From positions 620,001-684,000 of the forward strand of contig CALNZV010000001.1 in assembly GCA_942491115.1 (NCBI GenBank): 64,000 bases of DNA, read 5' to 3'. The position numbers and the translations under genes were made by a program. Shown piece after piece: positions 60,251 to 64,000 of the stretch. How positions within the stretch are numbered: position 1 is the stretch's first letter; every line of letters starts with the position of its first letter. A model generated the notes under the pieces. That model was given only the letters and a program-made list of their open reading frames with translations, ran no database searches and was not told where the DNA came from. This stretch comes from CALNZV01 sp942491115 (GTDB taxonomy: Bacteria; Desulfobacterota; Desulfobacteria; Desulfobacterales; UBA5852).

Positions 60251-60837
60251 TATTTTCTCCTCATCATTAAGCTATGCTCGTCGTTGCTAAACGTTGCCAA
60301 CCGGCGACTTGTCGGTCAGAGGCTGACGAACGCCTGATCGTACTGAATGGACAGGGGTCAGGCCATTTATTTTGGTTTTTTCGGTCGTCGTGTTTTCTCG
60401 GCTCTCCCTCTCCGGGTCGAATTCTCCGGAGCGCTCTGCCACCTCTCCACCCGGGGAAACGCTCGGCAGCCGATCATCATCGACGACGATGATCCTAAGC
60501 TTTTGTTCACCAACCCTTGCAGTCGTAATCCAGTGGCGGTCTTTCGCAGCAATCCCCAATGGGCGATGCTCAGCTGATGGAGAAAACGAAGAGAATACCT
60601 CCCAAAACGGCATCGATCATCAACGCAACGAAATGGGTCGTTGGATCGCCATGATGTTCGGTAGCGACGCCTTGAAACCTACCATTCATCCGATGGCACC
60701 ACGCACCTATGCGATCGCATTGCCTCTTCCGCTGCACATGGTCAGGTCATCGACTTGACGTGTCGACCCAGCACAGCAGCTGCGATCGAGCCAATGGACC
60801 CGTTGGTATGCCCACGGCCAGCAGCGGGTGGCCGGCG
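60251..60837 (+). pseudogene. Second RAYT transposase N-terminal remnant and spacer
   Basis: At about 60345-60560 the plus strand has GGGGTCAGGCCATTTATTTT followed by RPLRVEFSGALCHLSTRGNA then RQPIIIDDDDPKLLF, the N-terminal signature of a RAYT. The frame soon loses the family and no catalytic part remains. The rest of the region (60560-60837) has no supported gene. It is a second, older RAYT insertion like the one at 56141. Confidence 0.66.
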
Positions 60838-61830
60838 TCACACCTTCAAAGCCGATTTCTTGAACATCGTCTTCCGGCTGCACTTCAAAAAGACGCAGCT
60901 CCTGCAAAGCGTATCTCCCAACTGGATCTCGAGAACCTCCATGTCCGCCTTTTCCTCGTTCGATGGCCCGTCCAGCGGGATGCCCATCCGGTCAAAATGC
61001 ATGGCAGCTCGTTTGATCGTCAGATAATCCCCCACATGGCCCAACACACGGGAAACCTCTCCCAGGTAGTACGCCGGATCGATGGCTCTGGCGTTGATCG
61101 CATTCAGCTTATCCTCGACACTCTCGAGCAGTTTCTGCGCTTCGGCATAGGATGTTTGCCCCGTTTCACTTCGCCATTCCAGGACCATCCGATGTCTTTC
61201 ACGGGCTATCGCGCTCAACTTGGCCCTCAATTCTTCTTTCAGTTGGCTGAGCTCCTCTTTCCGGGATTGTTCTTCGAGAATGCCTTCAAGCGCCCAATGC
61301 GCAAGAATTTGCAAAAGGCCCTTTTTCACGGCATCCTTCAACTTCACTGTGGAAGGCGAAGGGACCCTGAACTTGTGATCGGAGAACTGGATCGCCTTCA
61401 TGGCCACATCTCTCTGAAGGATTTCCCCTTCTTGGCGGGATCCGAAAATCGTTTTCACCTCCCGACCCATGGTGAGCAAAACGAAGAAGGAATCGTCTGG
61501 CGCGCTGGGCAGGAAGGCTTTCACGTCAGGGTCGCCGGCGAGGGTGTTTCGCAGTTGATCCCTGTCCAGGAAAAAGGATTTGACCAGCACATCGTCGACA
61601 GCCGAATCAGAGGAAACATCAATGGGACCGGGAATTTGCTCGATCAGTCCGGCGATGAACCTCATTGCCGATTCGACCGGTTGCCTCAGCATCTTCCGAT
61701 GTCCGCGAACCAGGCGTATCTTGGGATATGAATGGTCCAAAACCAACTCGATCGCTTCCTGAAGATCCGGAGGGGTCGCCTCTGACGCCAACCCCAGCTT
61801 TTCTTTAGCGATTCGCATCCAATTGCTCAT
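60838..61830 (-). CDS. Hypothetical cytoplasmic protein with coiled coil
   Basis: A 330-aa protein of unknown family. Features: N-terminal SNWMRIAKEKLGLASEATPP, a central beta part (SFFVLLTMGREVKTIFGSRQ), a coiled coil from about residue 195 (EEQSRKEELSQLKEELRAKL), and a cysteine-rich end (LCRSCVFLKCSRKTMFKKS). ATG 61830 is preceded by AGGAGG. It looks soluble. Gene length, SD and codon use support it as real; no function can be assigned. Confidence 0.62.
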   Translation of the reverse strand: MSNWMRIAKEKLGLASEATPPDLQEAIELVLDHSYPKIRLVRGHRKMLRQPVESAMRFIAGLIEQIPGPIDVSSDSAVDDVLVKSFFLDRDQLRNTLAGDPDVKAFLPSAPDDSFFVLLTMGREVKTIFGSRQEGEILQRDVAMKAIQFSDHKFRVPSPSTVKLKDAVKKGLLQILAHWALEGILEEQSRKEELSQLKEELRAKLSAIARERHRMVLEWRSETGQTSYAEAQKLLESVEDKLNAINARAIDPAYYLGEVSRVLGHVGDYLTIKRAAMHFDRMGIPLDGPSNEEKADMEVLEIQLGDTLCRSCVFLKCSRKTMFKKSALKV

Positions 61831-62211
61831 CGGCGCCTCCTGAATGGCCGCACGAGAGAAACCCACTCGGCGTGCATGAATGTTTCTGAGGATCACTGCA
61901 CCTGCTCGGCACGATCCTGCACCGTAGCCCCAAAAAATAGACTTGCAGCCTGGGACGTCGGGCGGCGTAATACCCCACAGCGGCTTCCATGGTCGCGAGA
62001 GGATTCAAAAGAGGCCAGGGCGCCGGCATCACCCCCACCCCCAAATCCGCCTCCCCCCACAGATTCGCTGTTGCTTTGCCCACGGGGCCGGCGACGGCAT
62101 TACACAGCGGTGCGCAACATCGTTTACGGAAACATCGAAAAGATAAGACCGGGCTCGATTCGGCTCCAGGGTCGATGAGGCCGCACGGCCGATTTTTTTG
62201 AGGTACCGTTG
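61831..62211. other. Intergenic, no gene recognised
   Basis: A spacer of about 380 bases. Open frames here have compositions unlike the neighbouring genes and match no family. It should hold the promoter of the 60838 gene on the minus strand. Confidence 0.35.
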
Positions 62212-62631
62212 TCACCGGATGGCCTCTCCGAGCCGTTCATCGTCTGGGGGTCCGGATCCGACGGTGTGGCCGAGCGTCCGGGCCAGGAGAAGATTGTAGA
62301 TCGGTTTGCTCCTTAGCGACTGGGCGGTGATGCTGGCCGTCCGGCAGGTCAGCACCATCGCCGAAAGCAGCCCGAAGCTGCCGCTGAGTTCCGCCACCAG
62401 CACGATGCCCGTAGGCGACGCCCGCACCGTGGCGGCAAAAAGGCCGCCCATGGCGCCGGCCGCCGTCAGGTTGACGGCCTGGTGGAGCTTGACCTTACCT
62501 TTGTCGTCCTTGGTCACCACAACGACATCTTCCATATCGATAAGGTATTCTTTTTGAAGTTTGGCCAGCGCGGCCCGCATCTCGAACGCCGTGTGTTCGT
62601 CGTCGAAACCGATTACGATCAAGTCACTCAT
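62212..62631 (-). pseudogene. DUF1269 N-terminus joined to a ClC chloride-channel C-terminus
   Basis: The 139-aa frame starts as a DUF1269 protein (MSDLIVIGFDDEHTAFEMRA, YLIDMEDVVVVTKDDKGKVK, LHQAVNLTAAGAMGG). At about residue 62 it passes without a frame break into the end of a ClC channel membrane domain (LFAATVRASPTGIVLVAELS and MVLTCRTASITAQSLRSKPI). DUF1269 proteins normally continue with glycine-rich helices, and ClC proteins have 10 or more helices upstream. The join is at GAMGG/LFAA, where both families have small residues. It is probably a deletion fusion and not a working channel. Confidence 0.82.
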
Positions 62632-62673
62632 GGTGTTCTCCTTGTAGATTCGTTCAGTTTTTCCGTCTCAAAG

Positions 62674-62937
62674 TTAGCGGAACAATCCCAGGACTTCGCT
62701 GCCCGTCATGCCCACGCGCACACCCAACGCTGCCGCTTTTTCCGAAACCGCCTTCACTTCCTTATCCAGCATGTCTTCATGCGTCTTGACCCCGCTGACG
62801 ATGGCACAGGTCTCGCCCGTTTTATTGCAGGTATCGACGGCGATGTAGGCACAGGCCAGAAACCCTTTCGTTCCCCTGGCGATGAGCAATGGAAGCTCAA
62901 GATCGATTCTCTCCCGCGTTAGTCCTGACCAGTCCAT
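62674..62937 (-). CDS. DUF1805 (YunC-like) protein
   Basis: An 87-aa protein with the DUF1805 pattern: LPLLIARGTKGFLACAYIAV, GETCAIVSGVKTHEDMLDKE and VKAVSEKAAALGVRVGMTGS. The function of the family is unknown. AAGGAG precedes the ATG. The DUF1269 chimera is 43 bases downstream, so they may share a transcript. Confidence 0.85.
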   Translation of the reverse strand: MDWSGLTRERIDLELPLLIARGTKGFLACAYIAVDTCNKTGETCAIVSGVKTHEDMLDKEVKAVSEKAAALGVRVGMTGSEVLGLFR

Positions 62938-63104
62938 TTTTGTCTCCTTATAGTTTGAGATAACGTATCCCTAAACGATCAAAAACTCATAGTTGATCTG
63001 AGGGATTCCCCGTTCCGGGTTCCCGGTTCAGGGTTCGAAAGCTAAAAGGGATGAAATACGATCAACCTTGAACGGGGAACCTCTGAACCCGGAACCGAAT
63101 GGGT
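62938..63104. repeat. Intergenic imperfect inverted repeat
   Basis: GTTCCGGGTTC at 63012-63022 matches its inverse at 63085-63095 exactly, and further partial pairing extends to 63036 and 63070. This resembles the palindromic spacer runs common in such genomes. No gene. Confidence 0.5.
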
Positions 63105-63209
63105 TTAAACCGCAAACACGATCACCGGCCCCAGGAAGGTCAGGAACACATTGGAAATCGCGTAGCTGACGGTTTCGCCCCGCACTACCGTGTTGCTTCC
63201 GGCATGAAT
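63105..63209 (-). pseudogene. Transporter C-terminal fragment, cut by the IS5-type element
   Basis: Conceptual translation ends GETVSYAISNVFLTFLGPVI then VFAV and TAA at 63105, a C-terminal membrane helix. It resembles the end of aspartate-alanine exchanger/YidE-like transporters, but this short piece cannot name the family firmly. Its upstream part is lost where the IS5-type sequence begins. Confidence 0.5.
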
Positions 63210-64000
63210 TAGTCGATTCTGAAAAAGTCACATATAGACCATGGCATTTCCTGCCCCTGTTCTTTGACAATACTGAAGGCAGAAGAAAATTCGGCGCAAA
63301 AAGTCCGCTGCCATGCGGACCAGCTTATGGAAATTCATTCCGGCCGCACTGAGGATGGCATTGATCCGGTCACCCTGGGTTCCTTTAAGGCGGTTACGAT
63401 CCATTCGGTGCTCGCTTTTCAGATGGCCGATACCTGGCTCAACTGCGGCCCTGCGCTTCATCCAGCGCCAAAGACTTTTCGCTGTCCGGCCCCGACGTCG
63501 TTTGTCGACGTGAACGCCAACCTTACCTGTATAGCCGTGACCCCGATACCCCATATCGACAAACACATGTTCGGGACGACGGGTAATCCGCTCAACCTGT
63601 GCAATCGCATCCTTTAACGTGTGCCCGTCGTAAGGATTGCCGTGCAGCGCTTTGGCACCGACAAACCAGCCACCACGGCTGGTCGCCGCCACACTGACTT
63701 TACAACCAAACTCATAACGCTTGTGTGCTTTACCTTTGCTGATGCACTCGACCGCTGGTTCGTGAACACTGTAAGTCTTGTTTTTGTCCTTCTTTTTCTG
63801 GTTTCGTATCCGAGTGGCGATGTCTAATAATGTTTGCAGTTCACTGTCGGGTTTGGGGTATTTTCTTTCGATGTCGCGAATGACGCGGCCCAGGTAGGTG
63901 CGCAACTTCTTGGTGCAGCGCCGGGCGCGTTTCATCTGTTTGGCATGCGCATAGCGGCTTTGCTGGGCAAGCATCTGTTTCGACAAGCGGTTGTAGTTTT
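63210..64000 (-). mobile_element. IS5-family insertion element, partial at window edge
   Basis: The minus-strand element ends at about 63210 (GATTCTGAAAAAGTCAC) and continues past the right edge. It contains the transposase described next. Confidence 0.75.
63228..64000 (-). CDS. IS5-family DDE transposase, 5' end outside the window
   Basis: The frame is open at the right edge. It covers the C-terminal part of an IS5-like transposase: VHEPAVECISKGKAHKRYEF, GNPYDGHTLKDAIAQVERIT and VFVDMGYRGHGYTGKVGVHV (second Asp), and RAAVEPGIGHLKSEHRMDRN with the last Glu. The last part (GTQGDRINAILSAAGMNFHK) is normal for the family. No inactivating change is seen in this part. The N-terminal part is not visible. 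Confidence 0.88.
   Translation of the reverse strand, partial: NYNRLSKQMLAQQSRYAHAKQMKRARRCTKKLRTYLGRVIRDIERKYPKPDSELQTLLDIATRIRNQKKKDKNKTYSVHEPAVECISKGKAHKRYEFGCKVSVAATSRGGWFVGAKALHGNPYDGHTLKDAIAQVERITRRPEHVFVDMGYRGHGYTGKVGVHVDKRRRGRTAKSLWRWMKRRAAVEPGIGHLKSEHRMDRNRLKGTQGDRINAILSAAGMNFHKLVRMAADFLRRIFFCLQYCQRTGAGNAMVYM

Noticed and set aside
61805..62215. 136-codon minus-strand frame overlapping the start of the 60838 gene
   Set aside because: Low-complexity, out of frame with neighbours, no SD; not supported.
1..64000. CRISPR arrays, tRNA, rRNA
   Set aside because: No regularly spaced direct repeats and no tRNA or rRNA sequence recognised by eye.

Overview
The window looks like a chromosomal segment of a Gram-negative, GC-rich anaerobe. 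A Desulfobacterota member of the Desulfosarcina/Desulfococcus type is my best guess. The reasons are an outer-membrane gene set (MlaA, porin, OmpA, RND pumps), ADP-forming acyl-CoA synthetase and acetyl-CoA hydrolase genes, and the style of the intergenic repeats. This is inference from gene content; no rRNA or tRNA gene was seen.

Region 1 (about 0.17-19.6 kb) is one long minus-strand run of sugar genes. Read 5' to 3' it is GH63 glucosidase, a broken SDR, glycogen debranching enzyme, transketolase, transaldolase, HAD phosphatase, ribose-5-phosphate isomerase, 6-phosphogluconate dehydrogenase, G6P dehydrogenase, 6-phosphogluconolactonase, glucokinase, a glutaredoxin-thioredoxin reductase fusion and glycogen synthase. 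Further downstream lie an RND pump remnant and a cyclic-nucleotide-binding flavoprotein. Many genes overlap by a few bases. Together they could take stored alpha-glucan to free glucose, G6P, NADPH and pentose phosphates, with thioredoxin-reductase-like flavoproteins as possible NADPH users.

Region 2 (20-32.4 kb) holds a secreted YHS protein, an NDP-forming acyl-CoA synthetase and a series of envelope genes: YrhK-like membrane protein, MlaA with a secreted alpha/beta hydrolase and a Spy-like helical protein, a glycine-zipper lipoprotein, a Rap1a-like protein, a VWA-OmpA protein, two lipoproteins and a porin. Two near-identical 263-bp repeats with terminal inverted repeats bracket the MlaA cassette.

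Region 3 (33-64 kb) mixes intact genes with an unusual number of broken or chimeric ones. Intact genes include an NhaP-type antiporter, acetyl-CoA hydrolase, MscS channel, a complete RND pump operon, FabI and a Kef-type antiporter. Damaged ones include a K+ channel with an in-frame TGA, an internally deleted SulP, an RND permease joined to an adaptor, IS200 pieces, an outer-membrane-factor tail, a UbiB tail, a frameshifted hydrolase, a glutamate decarboxylase joined to an acetyl-CoA-hydrolase-like tail, a hydrolase with a nonsense codon, two RAYT transposase remnants, a DUF1269-ClC fusion and a transporter tail next to an IS5-type element. Several joins keep the reading frame, which suggests deletions at short homologies or, alternatively, assembly artefacts.

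Three families of short mobile-like repeats were found by eye. Family 1 (24314, 27312 and 54325) always ends at the 3' end of a minus-strand envelope gene. Family 2 (34315 and 41327) has inverted ends and 9-bp target duplications. Family 3 (36310 and 40620) sits 18-19 bases upstream of a start codon in both copies.
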